NCBI RefSeq assembly: GCF_900186585.1
Contig: NZ_FYDD01000004.1
Span: 62,001 to 126,000 of the forward strand
Direction of reading: 5' to 3'
Length of the DNA stretch: 64,000 nt
DNA from: Massiliimalia timonensis
Lineage (GTDB): Bacteria > Bacillota > Clostridia > Oscillospirales > Ruminococcaceae
Below, in pieces: positions 34,981 through 43,142 of the stretch. The position numbers were made by a program, and so were the translations under genes. Position 1 is the first letter of the stretch. Each line of letters starts with the position of its first letter. The notes under the pieces were generated by a model. It did not search any database. It had not been told where the DNA came from and saw only the letters and a list, made by a program, of their open reading frames with translations.

Positions 34981-36330
34981 TTATTTCTCTGCAAGGAGAA
35001 GCCCACGTTTCTTTTGCAGAGAACGGTAATAAAGAAGCCCAACAAGGTCAGCCAAAAACCAACCGATGGGAACTGATGCCCAGATCCCGATTGTCCCCAC
35101 CTGCGGGATCGCCGATAACAAATATGCCAACGCCACCCGTGTTCCCAGTGAAATGATCGTAAGCACCACCGACATTCCGGGCCGTTTGATAGCGCGGTAC
35201 AGCCCATACAGCAAAAACAGGCAGCCGATCCCACAGTAAAAACTGCCCTCGATCCGCAGGTACTCGATGCCAATGGCCAAAATCTCTGTTTCCTGCGGCT
35301 GGACGAAAATCAGCATCAACGGTTTTGCGAACAGCACAACTACCGCCGTAATGAGCAGACAGAACAGCACCGTTGTAATGACCGCGCTTCGCATCCCCCT
35401 GCGGATCCGGTCTTTCTTCCCCGCCCCGTAATTTTGCGCGATGAATGTGGAAAACGCGTTCCCAAAATCCTGCACCGGCATATACGCAAATGAGTCGATC
35501 TTTACAGCCGCCGCAAACGCCGCCATCACTGCCGGGCCGAAGCTGTTGACCAGCCCCTGCACCATGAGTATCCCAAAATTCATCACCGACTGCTGCAAAC
35601 AGGTCAAGGAAGAAAACTGAACGATCTCTTTCACGGTTTTCCGAGTCAAGCGCAGGTGCCGCCGCTCCAAGCGGAATTCCGGCATCCTGATCAGCGTATA
35701 AATGAAAATCCCAACCCCGGAAACATACTGTGAAATCACAGTTGCCGCAGCGGCGCCCGCCACCCCAAACTGAAATACCAATACAAATACAAGATCTAAT
35801 ACGATATTGAGTACCGCAGACACTGCCAAGAAAATAAGCGGAAGCACTGAATTTCCGACCGCTCGCAGCAAAGAGGCAAAATAGTTATACAAAAATGTTG
35901 CCGGTATCCCCCAAAAGATCACCCACAAGTACTCCCGCATTGGCAAAACGATCTCTTGCGGGACCTGTAAAAAGCCGATGATCCAATCAAGTCCCCAAAA
36001 GGACAATCCTGTCAGCAGCAAAGCGAACACCGCGATCAAAAGAAAAGAAGCAAACAGGCTTGATTTTAATCTATCAGGATCCTTCGCCCCATAGTAAATG
36101 GAGAACACTGCGCCGCTCCCCATACAAAGTCCCAATAAAATTGAGGTTAAAAACACCATGAGCGTATAGGCCGACCCAACTGCCGCCAAAGCGTCCGCCC
36201 CCAAAAACTGCCCGACGATCAAGGTGTCCGCAACATTGTAAAACTGCTGAAGCAAATTTCCCAAGATCATAGGAAGGGCAAAAAGAAGCATTGTTTTTGT
36301 AATAGGTCCGTTTGTCAGGTCGCGGGTCAT
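34981..36330 (-). CDS. MATE-family efflux transporter
   Basis: This 449-residue membrane protein has about 12 transmembrane helices in two homologous halves. The family opening is clear: a cytosolic MTRDLTNGPITKTMLLFALP, then ILGNLLQQFYNVADTLIVGQFLGADALAAVGSA. The second half starts with an equivalent segment (CLQQSVMNFGILMVQGLVNSFGP, AQNYGAGKKDRIRRGMR). MATE pumps exchange Na+ or H+ for organic cations or drugs; the substrate is unknown. It is a single-gene unit between two terminators. Confidence 0.93.
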   Translation of the reverse strand: MTRDLTNGPITKTMLLFALPMILGNLLQQFYNVADTLIVGQFLGADALAAVGSAYTLMVFLTSILLGLCMGSGAVFSIYYGAKDPDRLKSSLFASFLLIAVFALLLTGLSFWGLDWIIGFLQVPQEIVLPMREYLWVIFWGIPATFLYNYFASLLRAVGNSVLPLIFLAVSAVLNIVLDLVFVLVFQFGVAGAAAATVISQYVSGVGIFIYTLIRMPEFRLERRHLRLTRKTVKEIVQFSSLTCLQQSVMNFGILMVQGLVNSFGPAVMAAFAAAVKIDSFAYMPVQDFGNAFSTFIAQNYGAGKKDRIRRGMRSAVITTVLFCLLITAVVVLFAKPLMLIFVQPQETEILAIGIEYLRIEGSFYCGIGCLFLLYGLYRAIKRPGMSVVLTIISLGTRVALAYLLSAIPQVGTIGIWASVPIGWFLADLVGLLYYRSLQKKRGLLLAEK

Positions 36331-36411
36331 AACAATAAAAGTTCCTTTCTGATTTATGTTCCATTCTATCTTACCGAATCAAGGCTAAAATGTCAAAACG
36401 AGATATCTTTA

Positions 36412-36442
36412 GAAAGAAAACACGCCGCAGCTTTGCTGCGGC
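36412..36442 (-). terminator. Terminator of apiosidase-like gene
   Basis: The stem GCCGCAGC/GCTGCGGC with a three-base loop is followed on the minus strand by GTGTTTTCTTT. Confidence 0.8.
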
Positions 36443-36465
36443 GCCAAAGAAAAAACGATGGATGC

Positions 36466-38394
36466 TTATTTGAAAGTTCTTTCGATCTCAGTTGCCCCGG
36501 AGTCTACCTCTTCTTTTGTTTTGCGGTAAACTTCATAGGTGGTGGTTTCATTTTCCTCCATGCTGATTTCATATTCCCGGTCGATCTTATTCAGTTTGAA
36601 TGCCCAGTCTTCATCAGTCGGGTAAGCCGGCAGATGAAGCATCCCAAGGTAATCCACCTGAATCTCCACAGGGTCGGACCATTCCCCGGTTCTGACATCA
36701 AACCAAGTAAGGTTATAATACTCAAAGGGACGCAATGCGCGGATCGCGGTACGCGGGCATTCTTTCTCTACATATCCCATAACCAGATCGCGTTTTTTAG
36801 TGGCGGCTGCAAATGCCCAGCCACGGTAGCCATATGGATTTCCAGTCTTATTCGGGGTAATCAACTCTGCATTCGGGATCAGCTCCTGATAGCGCAGCCC
36901 TTCAGAAAGCAGGAAATCACGCAGGTATTTCACCTGATAGCTTGCCGGGAAGGTCATGGTGTCCCATACATTGTAGATGTTATTCTCTTCAATATTGCCG
37001 CCCCAGCCGCCTTCATAGCCTGCTAAAATCCCGCCGAATGCGCCGGACAATGCGCTTCCGTAATAACCGGTACGACAGTTCATGTGGTCTTCCGGATCAT
37101 CAATAGTCATATTGTTTCGGATGCTGACAAAATTCCCGTCGTCATCCAGCTTCAGCCCAGTTTCCGGATGCCCGGAATAGTACGGTTCCCCATTGATCGC
37201 CGGGCAGGCTGGGTCTGCGTGGTATGCATCGGTAAGGTACCAGTAAAATTCGTGTTCCCGCCAGTTCCCAAGCTGGTGGAAGGTCAGCCAGTGCTGTTCA
37301 TCCGGACCGCCGTAATTGATTAAAGTACTTGGAGAAGCATTCGTCCCCATCAGGGTTCCAAACGGCGGCTGGCCATAAATGTCTACAAACAGGTTGATCG
37401 CTTCATTAAATTCACGGCTGTCGATGGTATTCATCCGGATGTCAAAATGGATCGGGCTGAAGAAGCAGTTGTTTGTCTGATAACGCGCAAAGATATACTG
37501 GATATAACGGGTGTATACCATTGGCCAATCATAGTAATATTTCCATGTCTTGGAGCAGTCACGGCGCATCACTTCAATAAAGACGCTTAATCCGTGTGCA
37601 TTCAGCCAATCCATCTTCTTGTCTAAAACTTTAAAGTATTCCGGGTTGATCCGGTCATAATCCGGCACCACATCTTCATATCCCGCTACCTTTCCCGGGA
37701 AGAAGAACGGCCGCCCGCCTTCGTTATGCATGTCCTTGCAGTGTGCGACTGTGCCGCGGGTGGTAATAGAAGCAGAACCGTCCGCGGTCCATGCGTTCCG
37801 GATACAAGTTTCATGTCCGTCATCCAGCATGATCCACGGGTCTTTGCCATCGTCTGCCCAGGTCGGAAAAGCCGCAATCATCCCAACCGTGTTGTATCCC
37901 TGTTTTAACCGCTGGCGTGCCATGTCTTTGATACTCATACCGGGGCCAATCGGACGTTCTGTTTCATCCTCCACCCATGGATAGCGGTATGTAGCCAAAG
38001 CCCACCATGTATCGCCTACCATAATAAACGGCGTCCCGTCAGCGTATTCCATTGCATGGCCGTTTGCCGTAGCCCGGACGATCCCGCGGCGGGTAGGATT
38101 TTCTTTCTTTTCTGCTTCCGTCCATTCGATCCCGGTAAATCCGCCCGTTTTTCCGTTCAAACCATTGTCGTCTACGTTAGAACCCGTCACATAAGTCCAC
38201 AAGCCCGGTGCTGTTGCTGTAACACGGATGCGGAAGGTATTATCGCCATCCCAGAAGCCGAATACTCTTTTGTCAAATCCCGGTCCTTTCAGATCTGCCC
38301 ACACCATTACTTCGGTGTAGGGGTTCTCATAGCTGTTTGCTGCATTCAGAACAATCTCGTTGGTTTCCCAAAGGTGGATCGTTTTCTTTGCCAT
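36466..38394 (-). CDS. Apiosidase-like glycoside hydrolase (DUF5060/DUF4038-type)
   Basis: The 642-residue protein most likely starts at the ATG at 38394, after AGGAG; the GTG three codons upstream lies in the ribosome site. It has an N-terminal Ig-like DUF5060 region (IHLWETNEIVLNAANSYENP, RVTATAPGLWTYVTGS), then a TIM-barrel of the apiosidase-like/DUF4038 type (DGTPFIMVGDTWWALATYRY, INGEPYYSGHP, EVMRRDCSKTWKYYYDW), and a C-terminal beta domain (PYGYRGWAFAAATKKRDLVMGYVEK). Acidic residues in the NGEPY and VFIEVM stretches are candidate catalytic residues. There is no signal peptide, so it probably acts in the cytosol on imported oligosaccharides. A LacI regulator is encoded divergently. The exact substrate cannot be read. 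Confidence 0.82.
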   Translation of the reverse strand: MAKKTIHLWETNEIVLNAANSYENPYTEVMVWADLKGPGFDKRVFGFWDGDNTFRIRVTATAPGLWTYVTGSNVDDNGLNGKTGGFTGIEWTEAEKKENPTRRGIVRATANGHAMEYADGTPFIMVGDTWWALATYRYPWVEDETERPIGPGMSIKDMARQRLKQGYNTVGMIAAFPTWADDGKDPWIMLDDGHETCIRNAWTADGSASITTRGTVAHCKDMHNEGGRPFFFPGKVAGYEDVVPDYDRINPEYFKVLDKKMDWLNAHGLSVFIEVMRRDCSKTWKYYYDWPMVYTRYIQYIFARYQTNNCFFSPIHFDIRMNTIDSREFNEAINLFVDIYGQPPFGTLMGTNASPSTLINYGGPDEQHWLTFHQLGNWREHEFYWYLTDAYHADPACPAINGEPYYSGHPETGLKLDDDGNFVSIRNNMTIDDPEDHMNCRTGYYGSALSGAFGGILAGYEGGWGGNIEENNIYNVWDTMTFPASYQVKYLRDFLLSEGLRYQELIPNAELITPNKTGNPYGYRGWAFAAATKKRDLVMGYVEKECPRTAIRALRPFEYYNLTWFDVRTGEWSDPVEIQVDYLGMLHLPAYPTDEDWAFKLNKIDREYEISMEENETTTYEVYRKTKEEVDSGATEIERTFK

Positions 38395-38457
38395 AGAACT
38401 CACTCCTTTTATTATTTCAGTGTTTGTCTTTTCTCATTTTCAAGTAATATTTTTATA

Positions 38458-38509
38458 AAAACGTTATTATTGTGTCCTTATTATATATCCGCGCTTTTTA
38501 AAATGTAAA
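38458..38509 (-). promoter_or_regulatory. Promoter and proximal LacI-type box of apiosidase-like gene
   Basis: On the minus strand TTTACA (38504-38509) and TATAAT (38480-38485) are separated by 18 bp. The box AAAACGTTATTATT (38458-38471, plus-strand text) lies at the start of the transcript, where a bound repressor would block it. The same 14 bases recur at 38576-38589. Confidence 0.65.
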
Positions 38510-38575
38510 TATGTAATAAACACGGTTATTTTTTAATAAATTTATGCAAAACGCTTAAATTTATCATAATTTGTG

Positions 38576-38634
38576 AAAACGTTATTATTTTTTGCTCTTA
38601 TTAGGTTGACATTTTGTAAATTTATTTTTACAAT
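38576..38634 (+). promoter_or_regulatory. lacI-type gene promoter with distal operator box
   Basis: TTGACA (38606-38611) and TACAAT (38629-38634) are separated by 17 bp. The second copy of AAAACGTTATTATT (38576-38589) lies just upstream of the -35. The two boxes are 118 bp apart, which would allow looping. Confidence 0.65.
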
Positions 38635-38667
38635 AACAATCATACGAGATAGAAAGAAGGGAATTCC

Positions 38668-39687
38668 ATGGCTGCAACGATTCGCGACGTCGCCCGTTTG
38701 GCAGGCGTATCCACCTCTACGGTATCCCGGGCATTGAACGCGCCCTCCTGCGTGAAACATCAAACGCTTTCCAGGATCATGAAAGCGGTCCAAGAATGCC
38801 ATTATGTGCCCAACACCTTTGCGCGCAATTTAAAAACTAATTCTTCCAAGACCATTGGACTTTTGATCTCTGATATTTCAAACAGCCATTTCACCAGTAT
38901 GGCGAAAGCGATCGAAACGATCCTGCGGGAAAACGGGTTCAGCATGATCGTGTGCAGCACGGATGAAAATCCCCAGCAGGAACTGGACTATCTGCACCAC
39001 ATGCTAAGCTCCCAGGTGGATGGCTTGATTTTAAATACCACAAATTTTAATAACGACCAAATCGTGGAGTTCAGCAGCCGGCTGCCAGTGGTACTAATTG
39101 AACGAAATATCGAGGAACCAGGTTTCCGCGGAGATTACATCGGTTCGAATAATCAAGAAGGCATGAAAGAAATGACGCAATACCTGCTTCGCAAAGGACA
39201 CCGCAAAATTGGGCTGATCAACTGCGAGACACAGGTCAGCACCGGCCGGGAACGCTTGCAAGGATTTGTCAATGCCATGCGAGCGGCTGGTATCTCAGCA
39301 GGAACTGATTACCCTTATTTATTTGACTGCGCTTCTTTCAGCGTAGAAAATGGCTATACCGGCTGTGCGCATCTTATGACAATGGAGGATCGGCCAACTG
39401 CATTGCTCGTCACCAATAACACCCTGACGATCGGTGTCTTAAAATATTTGAGAAGCCACCAAGTTTCTGTCCCCAAAGATATTTCGGTAATGTCCTATGG
39501 GAACATCGAAAACAGCGATCTTTTTTTTGTGGATTTGGGGCATGCCGCACTTAGCCCATACCAAATCGGGGAAAAAGCAGCAGGATGTATTTTATCCCGC
39601 ATCGAAAAGCCGAATCTGCGGAACCGGGAAGTAATTTTTGAGCCTGTACTCATGACCGGGCAGAGCGTTTGCTCGACGAAAGGATAG
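38668..39687 (+). CDS. LacI-family transcriptional regulator
   Basis: The 339-residue protein begins with a LacI helix-turn-helix (ATIRDVARLAGVSTSTVSRA, LNAPSCVKHQTLSRI) and hinge, followed by a periplasmic-binding-protein-like ligand domain (TIGLLISDISNSHFTSMAK through the C-terminus). The ATG follows AGAAAGAAGGG. It lies divergent to the apiosidase-like hydrolase with two identical boxes between them, so it most likely represses that gene until a sugar is bound. A terminator follows its end. Confidence 0.93.
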   Translation: MAATIRDVARLAGVSTSTVSRALNAPSCVKHQTLSRIMKAVQECHYVPNTFARNLKTNSSKTIGLLISDISNSHFTSMAKAIETILRENGFSMIVCSTDENPQQELDYLHHMLSSQVDGLILNTTNFNNDQIVEFSSRLPVVLIERNIEEPGFRGDYIGSNNQEGMKEMTQYLLRKGHRKIGLINCETQVSTGRERLQGFVNAMRAAGISAGTDYPYLFDCASFSVENGYTGCAHLMTMEDRPTALLVTNNTLTIGVLKYLRSHQVSVPKDISVMSYGNIENSDLFFVDLGHAALSPYQIGEKAAGCILSRIEKPNLRNREVIFEPVLMTGQSVCSTKG

Positions 39688-39800
39688 CCATTCTAAAAGA
39701 AACAAAAAGCATAGAACAGCAAAAGGATAGTTTCAGGAACCCAGTGATGAAATGGCTGGAGCGTTCAAAGATAGACTCAAAAATATGTAATTAGGCAAAG

Positions 39801-39840
39801 AAAAAAAAGCTATCAGATTTTTGAAATCTGATAGCTTTTT
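39801..39840 (+). terminator. lacI-type gene terminator
   Basis: A long stem AAAAAGCTATCAGATTT with its complement and a three-base loop ends in TTTTT. Confidence 0.85.
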
Positions 39841-39946
39841 GCTTATTCTTATGATCATTCAAATAATTTTGCCGTTTTGTTGCCACTTAAGGGTTCCAAA
39901 ACGCCTAAAACCGCATAACTACGGGATTTTTCAGGGGTGTAAAATC
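39841..39946. other. Chromosomal flank that resembles an element end
   Basis: This gene-free stretch left of attL contains TTGTTGCCACTTAAG and CCGCATAACTACGGGATTTTT. The latter resembles the CCGCATAAATACTGGGTTTTT found inside the element next to attR. It may be the relic of an earlier, related insertion. Confidence 0.4.
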
Positions 39947-39958
39947 ATTCCCACTCGA
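39947..39958. repeat. attL core (ATTCCCACTCGA)
   Basis: This is the left copy of the 12-bp repeat. It lies outside any gene, downstream of the lacI terminator. Confidence 0.8.
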
Positions 39959-39978
39959 CAAAGTCTAATCAATTTTGT

Positions 39979-40197
39979 TTAGAGATTATTCTCTGTCATA
40001 TTCGTGGTGACTTTGATTATTTGATGTATCCATATTATCCTGCCTATATGAGCTAATGTTATCAGTTTGTTATCGGGGTTGATAACACTTGCCTCCCTTA
40101 GCGTAGATCTATATATAAGGCAATATTGCATAGTTCCTGTTCTTAATTCATTAAGTAACTCTCCATCAATCACTACTGCTGTTCTCGCCTTCCACAT
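39979..40197 (-). CDS. Hypothetical 72-residue protein
   Basis: An ATG frame begins three bases after the stop of the 195-residue membrane-protein gene and runs to near attL. There is no good ribosome site, so expression would rely on coupling. The text (WKARTAVVIDGELLNELRTG, then LITLAHIGRIIWIHQIIKV) has plausible alternating hydrophobics but no known motif. It could be a real small protein or a chance frame in AT-rich DNA. Confidence 0.35.
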   Translation of the reverse strand: MWKARTAVVIDGELLNELRTGTMQYCLIYRSTLREASVINPDNKLITLAHIGRIIWIHQIIKVTTNMTENNL

Positions 40198-40200
40198 GTT

Positions 40201-40788
40201 TTAAAGACAAGATTGCATGTTGTATTTTTTAAGCTCATTGTTTTGCTCTTTTAACTTCTTTAATAAATCTTCTTGTTTACTTTGTACCGAAAAAATTGTG
40301 GCATAGTTCTCCATATCAATATCAAATTCACTCTCGTATGTCTGCCCGTTAGCTTGATATATGATTTTACCTTTTGCTGACGGTTTATTAGGACATTCTC
40401 GATACTTTTGCGTTCCAATGAATAAATCGTAATGCTGTCCTACACCAATAATACAAGTTTTTTGGCTTGATTTTCGTAAAAGGCTTGAAAACGCAGATTC
40501 AGGAAGTGCATTAATAAATGCGTCTTCTAAAAGAATTCTTACATTTTTTGCTGTGTACTTTCCATGATTTATAAAACGAAGTCCATAAAATGCTCGCCTT
40601 TCATAAAGAAACTCTACCTCAATATTGGGACGATTTTCTTCCTGAAATTGTCTTCGCATTTCTTTAACCTGAGCCCATGCAGCTCGTGCCGAGCACAGAC
40701 TTAATATACAAGTTATAAGCGATGCAAGCACAGTTAAAAAAGTTAAGAAGCCACTATTATCATTTAACCAGAAGAAGATATTTGACAT
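40201..40788 (-). CDS. Uncharacterised membrane-anchored cargo protein
   Basis: This 195-residue protein has an N-terminal membrane helix (FLTFLTVLASLITCILSLCSA), a basic juxtamembrane helix (WAQVKEMRRQFQEENRP), then a beta-rich cytosolic domain of about 100 residues (IEVEFLYERRAFYGLRFINH, YTAKNVRILLEDAF). It ends in a short charged coiled-coil (KQEDLLKKLKEQNNELKK). The start follows AGAGGAACC. It lies in the AT-rich cargo next to the restriction-modification genes, divergent to the controller gene. I do not recognise the family. Similar small anchored proteins occur in defence or exclusion loci, but a function cannot be claimed. Confidence 0.7.
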   Translation of the reverse strand: MSNIFFWLNDNSGFLTFLTVLASLITCILSLCSARAAWAQVKEMRRQFQEENRPNIEVEFLYERRAFYGLRFINHGKYTAKNVRILLEDAFINALPESAFSSLLRKSSQKTCIIGVGQHYDLFIGTQKYRECPNKPSAKGKIIYQANGQTYESEFDIDMENYATIFSVQSKQEDLLKKLKEQNNELKKYNMQSCL

Positions 40789-40892
40789 AATTTTCGGTTC
40801 CTCTTTTTAACAAATTAGTTTTTATAATGGTTGGGTTATTATCAAGAATATTTTTTAATGTGTTCCTTCCAAATATTTTAGCATCATCCGAT

Positions 40893-40934
40893 ACTTATTG
40901 TATGTAGACTTATAGTATTCATTTTCATTATAAT
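40893..40934 (+). promoter_or_regulatory. Tandem controller boxes and promoter of the C-R operon
   Basis: Two nine-base boxes, ACTTATTGT (40893-40901) and ACTTATAGT (40908-40916), are spaced 15 bases centre to centre, like the C-boxes bound by PvuII- and EcoRV-type controller proteins. The -10 is TATAAT (40929-40934). The -35 position (AGACTT, 40906-40911) is weak and falls inside the second box, so the controller would both recruit and block polymerase, as known for this family. Confidence 0.7.
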
Positions 40935-40957
40935 ACAAATTGAGGAGGATTGCAACT

Positions 40958-41170
40958 GTGGATATTGTAAAAGTTTTTGGCGACAATCTAAAAAAATATC
41001 GCACTTCTTTGGGGCTATCTCAGGAAGCCTTTGCTGATAAATGTAGTATGCACCGTACTTATATTAGCGCAATTGAATGTTATCGTCGTAGTATTTCTTT
41101 AGAAAATATTCAGCGCATTGCAGATGCTCTAGGAGTTGAAACATATAAATTGTTCTTGGAGGAAAAATGA
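40958..41170 (+). CDS. Restriction-modification controller (C) protein
   Basis: The protein has 70 residues with a GTG start at 40958, nine bases after GAGGAGG; the frame runs upstream into the ribosome site but cannot start there. It is a compact XRE helix-turn-helix protein (VFGDNLKKYRTSLGLSQEAF, ADKCSMHRTYISAIE, RRSISLENIQRIADALG) matching C.PvuII/C.EcoRV-like proteins. These bind C-boxes to delay endonuclease expression until methylation is established. It ends directly against the endonuclease start codon, so the two are translated together. Confidence 0.88.
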   Translation: MDIVKVFGDNLKKYRTSLGLSQEAFADKCSMHRTYISAIECYRRSISLENIQRIADALGVETYKLFLEEK

Positions 41171-41992
41171 ATGGCAGATTTAATTATTGATAAATTCTAT
41201 CAAAAAATGGCAAATGTCAATTTGGAAGCATTTGGGATACTAGATTCAAGCAATTGTATTCATACATTGGGAACTGATTCCAAAATTATAGGCAGAATAT
41301 TTGAAATGTATGCCCAACCAATACTTGAAGAGATAGCGAAAGAACTTAAATACACCATTAAAACCCCAAAATCTCAAACTGTATATCCAGATTTCGTTTT
41401 ATTTAAACCAGAAAAACCAACAGAAAAAGTTGCCATAGATATAAAAACCACATACATAAACACTGAACAATCAACCATCAAGTTCACTCTTGGATCATAT
41501 GGCTCATATATGCGCAACAACACAAAAAATATAGAATACAAATATACGGATTATATAAAGCATTATGTGATTGGTTTTGTTTATAAACGGAATGGGCTAG
41601 CTCAAGAAAGCCGTGTTTATAAATACGAAGACCGTCAAAAAATAGTATTCCCATATAACGATGTTAAGTATTTTATCGAAGAAAAATATAAAATTTCCGG
41701 TGATAAACCAGGATCTGGAAATACAGAAAATATTGGCTCGTTTCCCACAAAAAACTTTTCTGACTTAAAATACGGAAAAGGCCCATTTAGTGAATTGGGA
41801 CAGGATGTTTTCGATATATATTGGAAATATTATCCTAAATATCGCACTTTCCAAAAAGCCTATACCTCACTAGATGAATTTTTAAACTGGCTTCCTAACA
41901 ACATAGATTCAATAGAGCTACTACACAAATTTGATGCAGAAAGCGTTATGGAAAGTATTTCACGATATAAGTTTATTCATCAAAATAAGTGA
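41171..41992 (+). CDS. Type II restriction endonuclease, EcoRV family
   Basis: The 273-residue protein reads like R.EcoRV over its whole length, including LGTDSKIIGRIFEMYAQPI, PKSQTVYPDFVLFKPEKP and IKFTLGSYGSYMRNNTKNI. The PD-(D/E)xK site falls at Asp74, Asp90 and Lys92, the same numbering as EcoRV. The DNA-reading loop GSGNTENIGS (181-190) corresponds to the EcoRV recognition loop. On this basis the predicted target is GATATC, cut blunt. It is preceded by the controller gene and converges on the cognate methylase. Base composition is clearly more AT-rich than the chromosome, a sign of transfer. Confidence 0.92.
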   Translation: MADLIIDKFYQKMANVNLEAFGILDSSNCIHTLGTDSKIIGRIFEMYAQPILEEIAKELKYTIKTPKSQTVYPDFVLFKPEKPTEKVAIDIKTTYINTEQSTIKFTLGSYGSYMRNNTKNIEYKYTDYIKHYVIGFVYKRNGLAQESRVYKYEDRQKIVFPYNDVKYFIEEKYKISGDKPGSGNTENIGSFPTKNFSDLKYGKGPFSELGQDVFDIYWKYYPKYRTFQKAYTSLDEFLNWLPNNIDSIELLHKFDAESVMESISRYKFIHQNK

Positions 41993-41993
41993 T

Positions 41994-42024
41994 AATAAAG
42001 AAAAGTATATCACTTTTCTTTATT
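41994..42024. terminator. Bidirectional terminator between endonuclease and methylase
   Basis: A perfect 13-bp stem AATAAAGAAAAGT/ACTTTTCTTTATT with a five-base loop lies between the convergent genes. Confidence 0.8.
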
Positions 42025-42025
42025 T

Positions 42026-42880
42026 TTACCTTTTTATCGCCAATACTTCGATCATTGGATGTCTATTGCTTTCTTTAGCGCCTATATGATAAAAATGATT
42101 TTGCTCATGCCAAGTAAAGTCAGACCAAAATTCAAATAAATGATTATTTTTCCTGAACTCATTTTCTTTCCACATAGATAAACAAACATTTGCAGGAGTC
42201 TTATGGGCATATTCTGCAAGCAAAATTGCTTCTTCTTCTGGCCACTCCCCAACATACGAAGTGTCTCTACCTATATATGGAGGGTCAAGATAAATATAAT
42301 CGATTTCACTTGCATTTTCAAAAGCTTTTTGCCAAGAACAGCATTCAAAGATCCAGTCTTTTCCCTTCATGATGTCTGCAACATTTGAAACCTGATTGCA
42401 AATTTTGGTTATGTAAGCTTTTGTAAATCTATTAGGTTTCTGACAAAAAGGGACATTAAAATTTCCTTGCCTGTTAAATCTAATCATTCCATTAAAATCT
42501 GACCTATTTAAAAACAGAAAATAGAGCGGCTCTCCATTGGTATTAAATTCTTCACGCATTTTTTTATAATATTCTGCACCATATTTTTCGAGTTCTCTTC
42601 CATGGAACTCTAAAAAATCTCTGACTATATTACTCGTAATAGTTCCATTTTGTATTCCTTGATAAAATGCAATGACATATCTGTTCTTATCTATTAGTTT
42701 TGCTCTTTTGGGTGCAATGTTAAATGCAACAACGCCTGTTCCAACAAACGGCTCTATCCATGTGCCATTTTCGTTAATTTTAACCTTCTCTTTGATAAAT
42801 GGAACAATTTTTGTTTTTATCCCCTGACATTTGATTGGTGGAACTAATACCCTAGATTTTTCCATGTTAAGTTTTGACAT
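42026..42880 (-). CDS. DNA adenine N6-methyltransferase, M.EcoRV type (Dam family)
   Basis: This 284-residue alpha-type methylase closely follows M.EcoRV: VLVPPIKCQGIKTKIVPFIK, the SAM motif EPFVGTGVVAFN (43-54), NRSDFNGMIRFNRQGNFNVP, the catalytic DPPY (199-202) and HFYHIGAKESNRHPM. It should methylate an adenine in the GATATC site and protect the host. The gene is the second of a minus-strand operon headed by an XRE-type regulator at 42899-43111, an arrangement not found in the classic EcoRV system. Confidence 0.92.
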   Translation of the reverse strand: MSKLNMEKSRVLVPPIKCQGIKTKIVPFIKEKVKINENGTWIEPFVGTGVVAFNIAPKRAKLIDKNRYVIAFYQGIQNGTITSNIVRDFLEFHGRELEKYGAEYYKKMREEFNTNGEPLYFLFLNRSDFNGMIRFNRQGNFNVPFCQKPNRFTKAYITKICNQVSNVADIMKGKDWIFECCSWQKAFENASEIDYIYLDPPYIGRDTSYVGEWPEEEAILLAEYAHKTPANVCLSMWKENEFRKNNHLFEFWSDFTWHEQNHFYHIGAKESNRHPMIEVLAIKR

Positions 42881-42898
42881 TTCATATTTTCCTTTTCT

Positions 42899-43111
42899 TT
42901 ATTTAATTATTTCTCCATTAGAAAGAACGAAATATTGTTCATATGTAGCTCCAAGCACTTTTGCAATTTGATTTAATTCTTCTTGGGTAACTGTATTTCT
43001 TTTTAATTTTGCATTAAAATTCTGAGGTGTCTGATCTATTCTTCTTGCAAGTTCAGACAAACTAATTCCTGTTCTTACGCACAATACTCGTATTTGTTCT
43101 GAAGTAGTCAT
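42899..43111 (-). CDS. XRE-type regulator upstream of the methylase
   Basis: The 70-residue protein is a minimal helix-turn-helix (EQIRVLCVRTGISLSELARR, IDQTPQNFNAKLKRNTVTQEELNQIAKVLG) with AAGGAGG before the ATG. It ends 18 bases before the methylase start, so both share a transcript. Directly upstream is a promoter that overlaps a 33-bp near-perfect palindrome, the expected operator for its dimer. It would let methylase expression be strong at entry and then self-limit. Other small XRE proteins of unrelated role look similar. Confidence 0.82.
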   Translation of the reverse strand: MTTSEQIRVLCVRTGISLSELARRIDQTPQNFNAKLKRNTVTQEELNQIAKVLGATYEQYFVLSNGEIIK

Positions 43112-43142
43112 ATAAAACCTCCTTGAAGAAATTGCACTTGAT

